Source: Pectobacterium zantedeschiae (GTDB taxonomy: Bacteria > Pseudomonadota > Gammaproteobacteria > Enterobacterales > Enterobacteriaceae). From it: a stretch of DNA of 64,000 bases. Below the pieces are notes generated by a model. That model was not told the DNA's origin. It worked only from the letters and a program-made list of their open reading frames with translations, and did not search any database. Shown in pieces: positions 30,352 through 40,020 of this stretch. The stretch spans positions 1,415,229 to 1,479,228 of the forward strand of contig NZ_NWTM01000001.1 in the NCBI RefSeq assembly GCF_004137795.1, given 5' to 3'. The position numbers were made by a program, and so were the translations under genes. Position 1 is the stretch's first letter. Each line of letters opens with the position of its first letter.

Positions 30352-30381
30352 AAAAAACAAAAGCCTCCGCAAAGCGGAGGC
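30352..30381 (-). terminator. Rho-independent terminator of rmf
   Basis: Perfect 8-bp stem GCCTCCGC/GCGGAGGC with an AAA loop; on the minus strand it is followed by TTTTGTTTTTTA. It is 24 bp after the rmf stop codon. Confidence 0.88.
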
Positions 30382-30404
30382 GTTCCCTCTAATGACAAGG
30401 CGCG

Positions 30405-30572
30405 CTAAGCGGTAACAGCCCTGTCCTCCATGGCTTTTCGCCAGCCTCCCAACCAGTAAGACCGGGCATTAATTGATTGATAAGGACAAAATTCCTTTGG
30501 TCTACCGACAATACCAGCTTGATAACCACGTGAATGAGCCCGTTCAAGGCGATCGCGTTTCTGTCTCTTCAT
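30405..30572 (-). CDS. rmf: Ribosome modulation factor RMF
   Basis: 55-residue basic protein that turns 70S ribosomes into inactive 100S dimers in stationary phase. The start MKRQKRDRLERAH, then RGYQAGIVGRPKEFCPYQ and YWLGGWRKAMEDR, matches E. coli RMF closely. AGGGA and TAAGG lie upstream of the ATG. It follows the pqi operon, as in E. coli, but the next gene is a chemoreceptor instead of fabA. Confidence 0.97.
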   Translation of the reverse strand: MKRQKRDRLERAHSRGYQAGIVGRPKEFCPYQSINARSYWLGGWRKAMEDRAVTA

Positions 30573-30758
30573 GCCTTATTTCCCTCATTATTTATCTGGT
30601 GGAAAGAAAACAATGATTACTTTATAAGCAACCACAGACTATCAATACCGATTCTGCCGCCAAAGGTCAAGGCGCAAAATTCACGCCAGTGTCATATTTG
30701 TGATCCAAAATAGGAATTTTCTCCGTTAAAGAACGGAAAAAGCTAACCAGCTGAAAAC
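30573..30758. other. Intergenic region upstream of rmf
   Basis: Contains the rmf leader and probable promoter. In E. coli rmf responds to ppGpp and CRP; I could not assign those sites here with confidence. No other feature is recognised. Confidence 0.35.
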
Positions 30759-30810
30759 AATAAAAAACCCCTAAAAATGCAATGCAATCACAGCATTACA
30801 TCTTTAGAGG
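30759..30810 (-). terminator. Candidate terminator of the pqi operon
   Basis: On the minus strand an imperfect stem (CCTCTAAAGATG with GCATTTTTAGGGG, two mismatches) is followed by TTTTTTATT. It lies about 80 bp past pqiC. Confidence 0.5.
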
Positions 30811-30839
30811 TCTGATCTTTAGAAACGTGGTTTTTAGCG

Positions 30840-30864
30840 TGCTCGTTGTTTCAAACAACGAGCA
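30840..30864. terminator. Perfect palindrome just after pqiC
   Basis: TGCTCGTTGTTT and AAACAACGAGCA face each other around a single base, an about 10-bp stem with a tight loop, 25 bp after the pqiC stop. No T-run, so it may act as a 3' stabilising hairpin before the main terminator. Confidence 0.5.
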
Positions 30865-30888
30865 GATAATGCCAACCACCAGTAACAC

Positions 30889-31455
30889 TTAGTTAAGCGT
30901 ACCAGCCTGCTGAGCAATCGACTGAGAAACCTGCTGCCAGCCTTGCGCCAACGTTCTTACTAACGCGTCATAGCCATCTTCCGTTTGTGGCAACAACACG
31001 CTGAAGGGGCGTTTAAGCACTTTTTCCTGATAGGTCAGCATCCACTCTCCACGGACGACGACATTGCCATCATAACGGCCGTGAAAACCAGTGACAGAAA
31101 CGTTCAGCACAGCCTGTTCGCTTCCCTGTGGCTGCGTGGTCACAATCCAACCGGGCAGCTTATGCCCCAGATTAGCCACCAGCGCTTGCTGCAATTGCTG
31201 ATCCAACGGGCTGGCCCACAGGTTATTACTGGCAATCACGTACTGCACATCGTTGGTCTGATAGACCAGTCCCGTGTTGACGAGATAATCCGCTACGCTG
31301 ACATGCTCAACCCATAGCGGACGCCCTTGAGTTACAGCGGTCTGCGGCGTGCTGGTATCCGCTATTGTCGGTAGCTGATAGTACGTTTTCTGCGTATTGC
31401 TACTGCTACAGGCGCTCAATACCAGCACCAGAGCTAACGTCCATACTTTCATCAT
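30889..31455 (-). CDS. pqiC: PqiC outer-membrane lipoprotein
   Basis: Lipoprotein partner of the PqiAB system, anchored to the outer membrane. Signal peptide with lipobox LSAC (Cys near 16), then SSSNTQKTYYQLP. DUF330/ABC-type auxiliary domain with LWVEHVSVADYLV, QYVIASNNLWASPLDQQLQQAL and GEWMLTY. 188 residues (E. coli 187). Its ATG overlaps the pqiB stop by one base (TAATG), so translation is coupled. Confidence 0.95.
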   Translation of the reverse strand: MMKVWTLALVLVLSACSSSNTQKTYYQLPTIADTSTPQTAVTQGRPLWVEHVSVADYLVNTGLVYQTNDVQYVIASNNLWASPLDQQLQQALVANLGHKLPGWIVTTQPQGSEQAVLNVSVTGFHGRYDGNVVVRGEWMLTYQEKVLKRPFSVLLPQTEDGYDALVRTLAQGWQQVSQSIAQQAGTLN

Positions 31456-33095
31456 TATTTTGCCCTCTTCGGCTGAGGATCTTGACTACCAGAGGCCTCA
31501 AACACTAACGCATTGCTTTTCTCGTTCAGGGTACGCAGCACAGGCTGTAGTTCCCGCAAGACCTGATCCAACCGCTGCATGTCCGCCACCATCTTATTAT
31601 ATGCTGGTGAGCCGGGTTGGAAGCCTTTCATGCTCCGATTCAGCTCAAGCAACGTTTTTTGCATATCTTCCGGCAGATCCTGCATCGCTTTGCTGGACGT
31701 CAATTTGTTCAACGTCGCCAGCGTTTTTTGCATTTCACGCAGCGTTGCCTGACTTTCCGTCAGTGTCTTCGTTGCTTCATTAACCATCGGGTTCAACGGC
31801 AGGTTATTCACTTTATCCAGCACCGCCATCAGCTTCTGCTGAATCTGTGACAGACCACCGTCAATGGTAGGCAGAATCGGGTAGCCATCCAGCACCAATA
31901 GCTTTTTATCTACTTTCTCTTTTGGATAAAAATCGAAATCGATATAGAGCGCTCCTGTTAGGAGGTTAGCCGACTTCATCGAAGCACGTAGCCCCAGCGA
32001 TTGAGCCTGCTTCAGGTGCTGTTCAAAGTCGAACGAGCCGCCAATCTTCTTCTCGAACCGATCGGGTTCAATACGAATCAGCACCGGAATGCGATAATCA
32101 TCATCCAGTTCCTGCTGCATATTTTTTGGGAAAAATGGCGCTTCAGCAACCGTACCCAGTCGAATACCGCGGAATTCAACCGGAGCTCCCGCCTGTAAAC
32201 CACGGATCGATTCGCTGAAGAACAGCAGATACTCTTTATATTCGGTGTACAGCGAATCCTGAATACTGCGCTGGCTATCAAAGAGCCGATACTGCGCCAT
32301 TGCCTTGGCCGCATCCCCTAGTTCCCATCCAGCCGGGACATCAAAACTGACACCACCGCTAAACAACGTGGTCAGCGAGCCCATTTCGACACGCATGCCT
32401 TGTGCCGACATATCGAACGCGACGCCGCTGTCTTTCCAGAAACGGACATTGCTGGTGACCAAACCGTCATACGGCGCCGCGATAAACAGCTGATAGCGCA
32501 TCTTGCGCGCTTTCGGATCGAATTCGCTGGTTTCCACCGACCCCACGCGATAGCCACGGAACAGGACGGGATCACCCGCATTCAACTGCCCGGATTGGTC
32601 GCTGTCGAGTATCACCCTGATGCCTTTCGCATCCGGCGAGGCCAGCGGCGGCGCATCCAGCAAGGTAAACTCGCGCTTCTCATCCTTATGAGCTCCGGGT
32701 TGTAGCTCAATATAGGCACCGGATAATAGCGTCCCCAGACCGGAAACGCCTTCTCGCCCAATCTGCGGCTTCACTACCCAGAAAGCGGAATCTTGTTTTA
32801 GCAGTTTATCCATACCATCATGCAGACGCGCTTTGATTTCCACCTGATGAAGATCGTCACTCAGCACAACGCTTTCGACCACCCCAACATCGACGCTGCG
32901 GCTTTTGATTGCGGTTTTACCCGCTTCAATGCCTTCAGCGTTGCTGGTAATCAGCGTAATTTGTGGCCCCTGATGGCTAAAATGATAAAACAGTATCCAG
33001 GCCCCGATCAGCACCGTGACAATCGGCACAATCCAGATCGGCGACCAGCGTTTAATCGTTTCTACATCCGCAACGGCATGATTATCTTTCGCCAA
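31455..33095 (-). CDS. pqiB: PqiB, MCE-domain intermembrane lipid transport protein
   Basis: Forms stacked hexameric MCE rings and a coiled-coil tube across the periplasm. I choose the TTG start at 33095: it follows AAGGAG by seven bases and gives 546 residues, the E. coli length. One N-terminal helix (PIWIVPIVTVLIGAWILFY), then three MCE domains (GIEAGKTAIKSRSVDVGVVESV; GDPVLFRGYRVGSVE; GAPVEFRGIRLGTVAE) and a long C-terminal helix (about 430-530). It overlaps the end of pqiA by 14 bp. Confidence 0.95.
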   Translation of the reverse strand: MAKDNHAVADVETIKRWSPIWIVPIVTVLIGAWILFYHFSHQGPQITLITSNAEGIEAGKTAIKSRSVDVGVVESVVLSDDLHQVEIKARLHDGMDKLLKQDSAFWVVKPQIGREGVSGLGTLLSGAYIELQPGAHKDEKREFTLLDAPPLASPDAKGIRVILDSDQSGQLNAGDPVLFRGYRVGSVETSEFDPKARKMRYQLFIAAPYDGLVTSNVRFWKDSGVAFDMSAQGMRVEMGSLTTLFSGGVSFDVPAGWELGDAAKAMAQYRLFDSQRSIQDSLYTEYKEYLLFFSESIRGLQAGAPVEFRGIRLGTVAEAPFFPKNMQQELDDDYRIPVLIRIEPDRFEKKIGGSFDFEQHLKQAQSLGLRASMKSANLLTGALYIDFDFYPKEKVDKKLLVLDGYPILPTIDGGLSQIQQKLMAVLDKVNNLPLNPMVNEATKTLTESQATLREMQKTLATLNKLTSSKAMQDLPEDMQKTLLELNRSMKGFQPGSPAYNKMVADMQRLDQVLRELQPVLRTLNEKSNALVFEASGSQDPQPKRAK

Positions 33096-34428
33096 CGGAA
33101 GACTCCTTATGAAGAACATCATCTCGACGATCCCATAACAAACGGGGATCAAACATCATTGCGGCAAACATGGTCAGAATCACCACGGCCGCGAATAGTA
33201 CCGCTCCAACAGCGGGATAAATACTCATCAGACGACCAATGCGCACCATTGCAGACAATACGGCAATCACGAATACGTCAATCATTGACCAGCGCCCAAC
33301 AAACTCAACCATCTCATAGATGACATGCATCCGCTCGCTGTCTTTCGTTTTTTTGGTTTTGCCATTGGCCTGCCAGCACAGCCAGCCTAGCGCCAGCATT
33401 TTTAACGTCGGCACCATCACGCTGGCAACAAAAATTACCATAGCGACAGGATAAGAGCCCATTCCCCACAGCAGGATGACACCCGACATGATCGTCGATC
33501 CCATACGATCACCGAAGGCTTCGGTCACCATAATCGGCATCAGATTCGAGGGGACATACAGCATCACAGAAGTGATCAGCAGCGCCAGCGTCCATTGCAG
33601 GCTGTGTTTCTTACGAGCGTGTCCGCGTGAGTGGCAGCGTGGGCATATTAACTGGTTGGCTGGCAGAATAGCGGTGCAACATGAGCAGGAACGTAGCCCT
33701 TGCGATAGCCCACTTTCCCCCAAAATCGGGGGAGCAGGCAGTGCTGGAGGCGCGACAATGTCATTCCACAGCCAGCGGCGATCGAGGCTTTGAAAAGCGA
33801 GCAGTTGTAACAGGCAGAACAGGACAAACGGCATAAAGCTGGTGCCAATACCAATGTCACCATAGGCCATGAGTTTGACAAAGCTGACCAACACGCCAGC
33901 CAGAAAAATTTCGGCCATTCCCCAGCTTTTAAGATGAAACAGCATCTTTCCCATGCCTTTTTTCAATGCCAATGGCAGCGAAGCATGCAGACAAAGCAAA
34001 ATAAGGGTCGCCATACTGAAAGCCGGAACCAGTTGGACAAAAAGCATAAACAGCGTCGCGACGCTGGCGTAATTTTCCGCCACCATCACTTTAGGAATCT
34101 GCATCAGGGTAATTTCGCTGGTGATTCCCGCCACTCGCATGGAAACGAAGGGAAAAAGGTTTGCCAGCAATAGCATGAATAACGCACTCGCCGCATAGCC
34201 AACCGGCCGTTTACGCGGCTCAGTCTGGCGGCTGGTTAGCGCCGTTTTACAGCGTGGACAGGTCGCCTTCTGTCCATGTAGCAAGACGGGTAGTTCTACC
34301 AGCAGGTCACACTGCGGGCAAAGCATATAGTCATCATGGTGATGATGCTTGTGTTCAAGGCCATGTTCATAGTGAATGCCATGCTCACGTTGAAGATTAC
34401 AGTCATGCCGATCGTGATGGGAACACAC
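33082..34428 (-). CDS. pqiA: PqiA inner-membrane protein with His-rich insert
   Basis: Multi-pass inner-membrane component of the Pqi lipid transport system. GTG 34428 follows AAGGAGAG and gives 448 residues; the ATG at 34512 would read through a perfect hairpin and is rejected. Two zinc-ribbon modules are seen: CPQCDLLVELP...CPRCKTAL and RSCSCCTAILPANQLICPRCHSRG, each followed by four helices. Compared with E. coli (417 residues) the N-terminus has about 30 extra residues rich in His: HDRHD, HYEHGLEHKHHHHDD. It heads pqiABC, 101 bp after uup. Confidence 0.93.
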   Translation of the reverse strand: MCSHHDRHDCNLQREHGIHYEHGLEHKHHHHDDYMLCPQCDLLVELPVLLHGQKATCPRCKTALTSRQTEPRKRPVGYAASALFMLLLANLFPFVSMRVAGITSEITLMQIPKVMVAENYASVATLFMLFVQLVPAFSMATLILLCLHASLPLALKKGMGKMLFHLKSWGMAEIFLAGVLVSFVKLMAYGDIGIGTSFMPFVLFCLLQLLAFQSLDRRWLWNDIVAPPALPAPPILGESGLSQGLRSCSCCTAILPANQLICPRCHSRGHARKKHSLQWTLALLITSVMLYVPSNLMPIMVTEAFGDRMGSTIMSGVILLWGMGSYPVAMVIFVASVMVPTLKMLALGWLCWQANGKTKKTKDSERMHVIYEMVEFVGRWSMIDVFVIAVLSAMVRIGRLMSIYPAVGAVLFAAVVILTMFAAMMFDPRLLWDRRDDVLHKESSVGER

Positions 34429-34477
34429 CCGGTTCTCTCCTTCAAAACGCGTCAGCTTCTGACCGAAAATATCTTCT

Positions 34478-34507
34478 ATCAATACGGGAGTCGCCTCCCG
34501 TATTGAT
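34478..34507. terminator. Perfect 13-bp hairpin between uup and pqiA
   Basis: ATCAATACGGGAG/CTCCCGTATTGAT around TCGC. It lies in the uup-pqiA gap. No T-run follows on the minus strand, so it may be an attenuator or mRNA-processing hairpin rather than a classical terminator. Confidence 0.5.
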
Positions 34508-34529
34508 GACATAGCACAAACAACGCAGG

Positions 34530-36440
34530 CTAGCCGTTTTTCTGTGCTTCCAGCTCTTCCCAGCGGGCAAAGCAGCTTTCCAGTGCGCTTTCCGCCTCCG
34601 CCAACGCGGTCAATACCTGCTGCGTTTCGTCATGTGGGCGGCTAAAGAAATTGGCGTCATTCATCTGCGCTTGCAACGACTCAATCTCCTGTTCCAACTG
34701 CTCAATACGCAACGGTAGCTGCTCTAATTCGCGCTGCTGGTTATAACTTAATTTCACGACATTCCGTTTAGCGGACGGTGCTGTGTTCGCGCTCGTCACC
34801 GGAACAGTTACCGCAGGAGCAGCCGTCGTTCGCAGTGGTGTTGTCGTGGCACGCTGCTGTTGCGCATCGAAATATCCACCGACGAAGCGGGAAATCTTGC
34901 CATCACCTTCAAAGATCCAGCATTCGGTGACAGAGTTATCGACGAATTGACGATCGTGGCTGACCAGCAGAACCGTTCCCTGATAGCTTTCGATTAATTC
35001 TTCCAGCAGTTCCAGCGTTTCCACGTCCAGATCGTTGGTTGGTTCATCAAGAATCAGCAGGTTGCTAGGCTTAAGGAACAGGCGTGCCAACAGCAGACGG
35101 TTACGTTCCCCGCCTGATAGCGCTTTTACTGGCGTCATCGCACGTTTCGGATGGAATAGGAAGTCCTGTAAGTAGCCCAACACATGACGTGAGCGACCGT
35201 TGACCATGACTTCCTGCTTGCCTTCCGCCAGGTTGTCCATCACCGTGCGTTCTGGATCGAGTTCAGCACGGTGCTGATCGAAATAGGCAACTTCCAGCTT
35301 CGTGCCACAGTGCACACGTCCGCTGACAGGTTCCAATCCACCCAACATCAATTTTAGCAGCGTGGTTTTACCACAGCCATTCGGCCCCACCAGCGCAATC
35401 TTGTCCCCACGCTGTACCTGAGCGGAGAAATTGCGCGTCAGTATCTTATTGTCAATCTGATAGCTTACGTCTTCCAACTCAAAAACAATCTTGCCGGAAC
35501 GAGCAGCTTCTTCAACCTGCATTTTCGCCGAGCCCATCACTTCACGACGCTGCGCACGATCCTGACGCATGGCCTTCAATGCCCGCACGCGCCCTTCATT
35601 ACGGGTGCGACGAGCCTTGATGCCCTGACGGATCCACACTTCTTCCTGCGCCAGTTTACGATCAAACTCTGCATTTTGCAGATCTTCAACCCGCAGCGCT
35701 TCTTCTTTCCCTTCCAGATATTTTTCGTAATTACCCGGCCAGGAAACCAGTTTGCCACGGTCAAGATCGACAATACGGGTCGCCATATTGCGAATAAATG
35801 AACGGTCATGGGAGATAAAGACAATACTGCCCTGGAATGTTTTCAAGAAGGTTTCAAGCCAGTCAATCGTCTCGATATCCAGATGGTTAGTTGGCTCATC
35901 CAGCAACAGCACGCGTGGTGAACTCACCAGCGCTCTGCCAAGTGCGGCTTTACGCAACCAACCGCCGGAGAGCGAAGCCAGCGGCGCATCGGCGGACAGG
36001 TCAAGCTGTTCCAGCACTTCGTGAATGCGGCTCTCCAGTTGCCAGAGTCCCTGATGCTCCAGAACATCCTGTAGCTTAGCTAACTGGTTCAGGTTCTTTT
36101 CACTCGGATCGCTCTCTACCAGACGCAGCATGGCATGGTAATCCTTCAGGTACCCCGCCTGCGCGGCCACGCCTTCAGCAACAAAATCAAAGACGCTGCC
36201 AGCCACATCACGCGGGGGATCCTGTTGCAGACGCGCAACAATCAGATCCTGTTCATAGATGATGCGGCCATCATCCAGAGGGATTTCTTTAGCCAGAATT
36301 TTCAGCAGGGTCGATTTACCCGCGCCGTTGCGCCCAACCAGACAAACGCGTTCATTCTCTTCGATATGGAGTTCGGTGTTATCCAACAGCGGTGCATCGC
36401 TAAACGACAGCCATGCACCTGAAACACTAATTAAAGACAT
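34530..36440 (-). CDS. uup: ABC-F ATPase Uup
   Basis: Cytoplasmic ABC-F protein with two ATPase domains and no membrane helices; members act on the ribosome, and uup mutations raise precise transposon excision. 636 residues (E. coli 635). Walker A GRNGAGKST (about 37-45) and GPNGCGKTT (about 350-358); signatures LSGGWLRKAALG and LSGGERNRLLLA; Walker B LLLDEPTNHLD and LILDEPTNDLD. The C-terminal DNA-binding coiled coil spans about 565-635. It starts 3 bp after rlmL ends. Confidence 0.97.
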   Translation of the reverse strand: MSLISVSGAWLSFSDAPLLDNTELHIEENERVCLVGRNGAGKSTLLKILAKEIPLDDGRIIYEQDLIVARLQQDPPRDVAGSVFDFVAEGVAAQAGYLKDYHAMLRLVESDPSEKNLNQLAKLQDVLEHQGLWQLESRIHEVLEQLDLSADAPLASLSGGWLRKAALGRALVSSPRVLLLDEPTNHLDIETIDWLETFLKTFQGSIVFISHDRSFIRNMATRIVDLDRGKLVSWPGNYEKYLEGKEEALRVEDLQNAEFDRKLAQEEVWIRQGIKARRTRNEGRVRALKAMRQDRAQRREVMGSAKMQVEEAARSGKIVFELEDVSYQIDNKILTRNFSAQVQRGDKIALVGPNGCGKTTLLKLMLGGLEPVSGRVHCGTKLEVAYFDQHRAELDPERTVMDNLAEGKQEVMVNGRSRHVLGYLQDFLFHPKRAMTPVKALSGGERNRLLLARLFLKPSNLLILDEPTNDLDVETLELLEELIESYQGTVLLVSHDRQFVDNSVTECWIFEGDGKISRFVGGYFDAQQQRATTTPLRTTAAPAVTVPVTSANTAPSAKRNVVKLSYNQQRELEQLPLRIEQLEQEIESLQAQMNDANFFSRPHDETQQVLTALAEAESALESCFARWEELEAQKNG

Positions 36441-36443
36441 CGG

Positions 36444-38561
36444 TTACTTTTCCTCACCGGCATGCGTTAGCAGCCAGCAGTTATGAATCTGACGATTACG
36501 AGCAAAATCTTGTGATTGGGTCTGCGCAGTAATTTCTTTGGCGTTCAGCCCCAGCGCGGTCAGACCAGCAACATCCATCTGGAAGCCGCGTTTATTATTC
36601 GAAAACATGATGGTGCCACCACGGCGCAACAGGCGTTTGAGATCTTTCATCAACGCAAGATGGTCGCGCTGGACATCAAACGACTCTTCCATACGTTTTG
36701 AGTTAGAGAAGGTCGGCGGGTCAATGAAGATCACATCAAACTGCTCGTGACCGTTATGTAACCACGAGAGACAATCCGCTTGGATCAGACGATGCTGACG
36801 CCCAGTCAGGCCGTTCACCCGCAGGTTCTTCTCCGCCCACTCCAGATAGGTGCGCGACATGTCGACGGTGGTCGTTGAACGTGCGCCGCCCAGTCCAGCG
36901 TGAACACTCGCCGTGCCCGTGTAGGCAAACAGGTTAAGGAAATCTTTACCACGGCTCATCTCACCCAGCATTTTACGGGCGATACGGTGGTCGAGGAACA
37001 ATCCAGTATCGAGGTAGTCGGTCAGGTTAACCCACAGTTTGGCACCAAATTCTTCCATCAGAAGGAAGTCGCCTTTCTGCGCCAGTTTTTCATACTGGTT
37101 TTTGCCTTTCTGACGCTCGCGCGTTTTCAGTACCAGGCGGTTTGACGGTAACTCCAGCACGCTCAGCGTGGCGTTAATCACATCAAACAGTCGCTGACGG
37201 GCTTTTTGAGCATCGATGGTTTTCGGCGGTGCATACTCTTGAACAACGACCCAACTGCCATAGCGATCAACAGCGACATTATATTCCGGCAGATCGGCAT
37301 CGTAGATACGATAGCACTCAATCCCCTGCTGCTTCGCCCATTTCTCCAACTTGCGTAGGTTCTTACGCAGGCGGTTAGCAAAATCTTCCGCGATTTGCCC
37401 CGCAGATTCACTCTGTGTGTCTGCTAGTTGATAATTCTTCTGCACGCAGTCCAGTGGGCCATTTTTCGCCTTGAATTGACGTTCAGCACGAAGTTGCAGG
37501 CAGCTCAGCAGCTCTGGCGACGCACTGAAAAGCGATAGCTGCCAGCCGCCAAAATCACTTTTCATTTTACGACCCAGCATATTATGCAAGGCAATCAGCG
37601 CAGGCTCACTCTCCAGACGCTCACCGTAAGGCGGGTTGCTAATGACTGTGCCCTTAGGGCCTTCCGGCAACGGATTCTGTAACTGTGCGGCATCTTTTAC
37701 GCCGAAAGAAATCAGTTCAGCAACGCCTGCCCGACGCGCATTGGCTTTAGCGATCTCAATCACTCGACGGTCATTATCCGACCCGAAGAAGCGTGACGTA
37801 GTCGCCTGTAGACCTTGGCGAGCACGCTGTTGTGCTTCGCTGGTCAGTTCATGCCACAGTTCAGCATCATGTTTTAACCAGGCGTTAAATCCCCAGTGCG
37901 TACGATGCAAACCAGGCGCGCGGTCGGATGCGATCATTGCCGCTTCGATCAGTAACGTACCGGAACCGCACATCGGATCGATCATCGGCGTACCGTTTTG
38001 CCAGCCAGAGCGTAAAACAATCGCCGCCGCCAGATTCTCTTTTAACGGTGCCAACCCCGCCAAATCACGATAACCACGCTGATGTAAGCCTTCGCCGCTT
38101 AAATCCAGCGAAACGCTGGCTGTATCACGCTGTAAAAAGACGTTAACGCGAATATCCGGCTGTTGTTTTGCCACGTCCGGTCGCTGTCCCGTTTTGCGCG
38201 TGAAACTATCCACAATCGCATCTTTTACTTTTAACGCACCATACTGGCTGTTGCGGATATCTTCATTGGTACCGGTAAAATGCACAGCAAAGGTTTTATC
38301 GATGCTAAAGATCGTTGACCAGTCAATCGCCTGCACGCCCAGGTACAGATCCAGATCGCTGTGTACCTTGAATTCATTCAGCGGCAGCAGGATGCGCGAC
38401 GCCAGACGGCTCCACAGCAGGCTCTGGTACAGCAGGCGGTTGTCACCCTCAAAATGGACACCGCCCTGCACAACCGCACAGGACTGCGCACCCAATGATT
38501 CGAGTTCGCTTTTTAATAACTCTTCCAGTCCCCGCGCCGTGCTGGCAAACAAAGCATTCAT
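36444..38561 (-). CDS. rlmL: 23S rRNA m2G2445/m7G2069 methyltransferase RlmKL
   Basis: Fused bifunctional methyltransferase of 705 residues (E. coli 702). The N-terminal half (RlmL) has a THUMP domain and makes m2G2445: [20 protein letters not shown] and NPPYGERL motifs. The C-terminal half (RlmK) makes m7G2069: [21 protein letters not shown] and [11 protein letters not shown] start at [11 protein letters not shown] as in E. coli; the frame is open 35 codons further but without support. Probably cotranscribed with uup. Confidence 0.96.
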   Translation of the reverse strand: MNALFASTARGLEELLKSELESLGAQSCAVVQGGVHFEGDNRLLYQSLLWSRLASRILLPLNEFKVHSDLDLYLGVQAIDWSTIFSIDKTFAVHFTGTNEDIRNSQYGALKVKDAIVDSFTRKTGQRPDVAKQQPDIRVNVFLQRDTASVSLDLSGEGLHQRGYRDLAGLAPLKENLAAAIVLRSGWQNGTPMIDPMCGSGTLLIEAAMIASDRAPGLHRTHWGFNAWLKHDAELWHELTSEAQQRARQGLQATTSRFFGSDNDRRVIEIAKANARRAGVAELISFGVKDAAQLQNPLPEGPKGTVISNPPYGERLESEPALIALHNMLGRKMKSDFGGWQLSLFSASPELLSCLQLRAERQFKAKNGPLDCVQKNYQLADTQSESAGQIAEDFANRLRKNLRKLEKWAKQQGIECYRIYDADLPEYNVAVDRYGSWVVVQEYAPPKTIDAQKARQRLFDVINATLSVLELPSNRLVLKTRERQKGKNQYEKLAQKGDFLLMEEFGAKLWVNLTDYLDTGLFLDHRIARKMLGEMSRGKDFLNLFAYTGTASVHAGLGGARSTTTVDMSRTYLEWAEKNLRVNGLTGRQHRLIQADCLSWLHNGHEQFDVIFIDPPTFSNSKRMEESFDVQRDHLALMKDLKRLLRRGGTIMFSNNKRGFQMDVAGLTALGLNAKEITAQTQSQDFARNRQIHNCWLLTHAGEEK

Positions 38562-38670
38562 GTCGTCACTATCACCAAAATATGTAAAAAAAAAGAAATT
38601 GGGGCGCATTATAGCTAATCCGAGACGCTTGTCATAAAGTTGCCGCTTTACTTCGGCAAGGAACAAGTCA

Positions 38671-39774
38671 GTGATCGGCGTAACGCGGCTTTATATACAC
38701 CCAGTAAAATCGATGCGGGGGCTACAGCTGTCCCACGCGATGGCGTCTGTCAGCGGTTTGGCGAACGATCGTGCTTTCATGATCACCGAACCTGATGGCA
38801 CATTTATTACTGCCCGCCAATATCCACAAATGGTGTTATTTACTCCCGCATTACTCCCGGATGGGCTATTTGTTGCCGCACCAGATGGTCAAACTGCCAC
38901 CATTCGTTTTGCCGACTTCATCGAAGCTCCTCAGCCGACAGAAGTCTGGGGTACGCATTTCACCGCACTCGTCGCACCCGATACCATCAACACGTGGCTA
39001 AGCCATTATTTTCAGCGCGCGGTGCAGCTCCGTTGGGTCGGTAATGAACCGTCGCGGCGGGTTAAGCATTATCCAGACGTTCCTCTGGCGTTTGCCGACG
39101 GCTATCCGTTTCTGTTAATTAATGACGCCTCATTTCAGGCGCTGCGCCAGCGCTGCTCCGCTGGAATTAAAATTGAACAATTTCGCCCCAATCTGGTGGT
39201 GACAGGCGCGGAAGCCTTTGCCGAAGATAGCTGGAAAACCATTCGGATTGGCGAAATTATTTTTGACGTCGTCAAACCCTGTAGTCGCTGTATTTTCACC
39301 ACCGTCAGCATCGAGCGTGGCCGTAAGCACCCATCAGCAGAACCGCTGGCAACGCTGCAATCTTTCCGCACTGCCGACAACGGCGACGTTGATTTTGGGC
39401 AAAATCTGGTCGCCAGAAATACAGGCATTATTCGCGTGGGAGACACGCTGGAAGTTTTGGCGACCAAACCACCGCGTCCTTATGGTTCTGGTCAGGTCGT
39501 CGAAAGTCTTGTCGTTCCTGAAAAAAGCGAACAGGCCATCACCATCCACTACCAGGGAAAATCGTTACAAGGGAATAATCAGCAAATTTTACTGGAGCAG
39601 TTGGAGCAACAGGGCATTCGAGTCCCCTACTCTTGTCGGGCCGGACTGTGCGGTTGCTGTAAATTGACGTTAGTCAGCGGGGAGGTTTCTGCACTGAAGC
39701 AAAGCGCCATCAGAGCAAACGGCGAGATTCTCAGCTGTAGCTGTATTCCACAGAGCGACATTCATCTGCAATAA
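38671..39774 (+). CDS. ycbX: YcbX, MOSC and 2Fe-2S ferredoxin protein
   Basis: Molybdenum-cofactor-dependent reductase for N-hydroxylated compounds in E. coli. 367 residues with GTG start and AAGGAA upstream. N-terminal MOSC barrel (about 1-90), MOSC domain (about 95-270) with the likely cofactor Cys in [16 protein letters not shown], and a plant-type ferredoxin domain (about 285-367) with Cys pattern [12 protein letters not shown] plus the later CSC. Divergent from rlmL. Its stop lies at the edge of degenerate ERIC-like sequence. Confidence 0.95.
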   Translation: MIGVTRLYIHPVKSMRGLQLSHAMASVSGLANDRAFMITEPDGTFITARQYPQMVLFTPALLPDGLFVAAPDGQTATIRFADFIEAPQPTEVWGTHFTALVAPDTINTWLSHYFQRAVQLRWVGNEPSRRVKHYPDVPLAFADGYPFLLINDASFQALRQRCSAGIKIEQFRPNLVVTGAEAFAEDSWKTIRIGEIIFDVVKPCSRCIFTTVSIERGRKHPSAEPLATLQSFRTADNGDVDFGQNLVARNTGIIRVGDTLEVLATKPPRPYGSGQVVESLVVPEKSEQAITIHYQGKSLQGNNQQILLEQLEQQGIRVPYSCRAGLCGCCKLTLVSGEVSALKQSAIRANGEILSCSCIPQSDIHLQ

Positions 39775-39787
39775 TTCGATGAAGTAC

Positions 39788-39821
39788 AACAACGAACATG
39801 CAGCTTGGAGTATGACGAATC
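39788..39821 (-). repeat. Truncated ERIC terminus next to a full element
   Basis: CATGCAGCTTGGAGTATGACGA at about 39798-39819 is a second copy of the terminus CATGCAGCTTGAAGTATGACGG found at 39997-40018. AATAATTCGA at 39772-39781, overlapping the ycbX stop, may be the opposite end, so this could be a strongly deleted element. Confidence 0.55.
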
Positions 39822-40019
39822 GATACCCTAAATAATTCGAGTTGCAAAAAGGCGGCAAGAGAAGGAGTCCCGATGAGCTTACACAAGTAAGTGATTCGGG
39901 TGACAAATCTGCCGGGAGCAGATTTGAACGCTGCCTGCAGCGGCTCTTCAGAGCGAGGCCCACGACGGGCCGAGTATTTGAACGCAGCCAACACACATGC
40001 AGCTTGAAGTATGACGGGG
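39822..40019 (-). repeat. ERIC/IRU element with 54-bp internal insertion
   Basis: Inverted relative to the copy at 16045. Ends are GATACCCTAAATAATTCGAG and GCAGCTTGAAGTATGACGGG; the core hairpin CCCGATGAGCTTAC/GTAAGTGATTCGGG is present. The stretch between two ATTTGAACGC repeats (39922-39931 and 39976-39985) is extra compared with the copy at 63453. It lies between convergent ycbX and zapC, ending one base before the zapC stop codon. Confidence 0.88.
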
Positions 40020-40020
40020 A

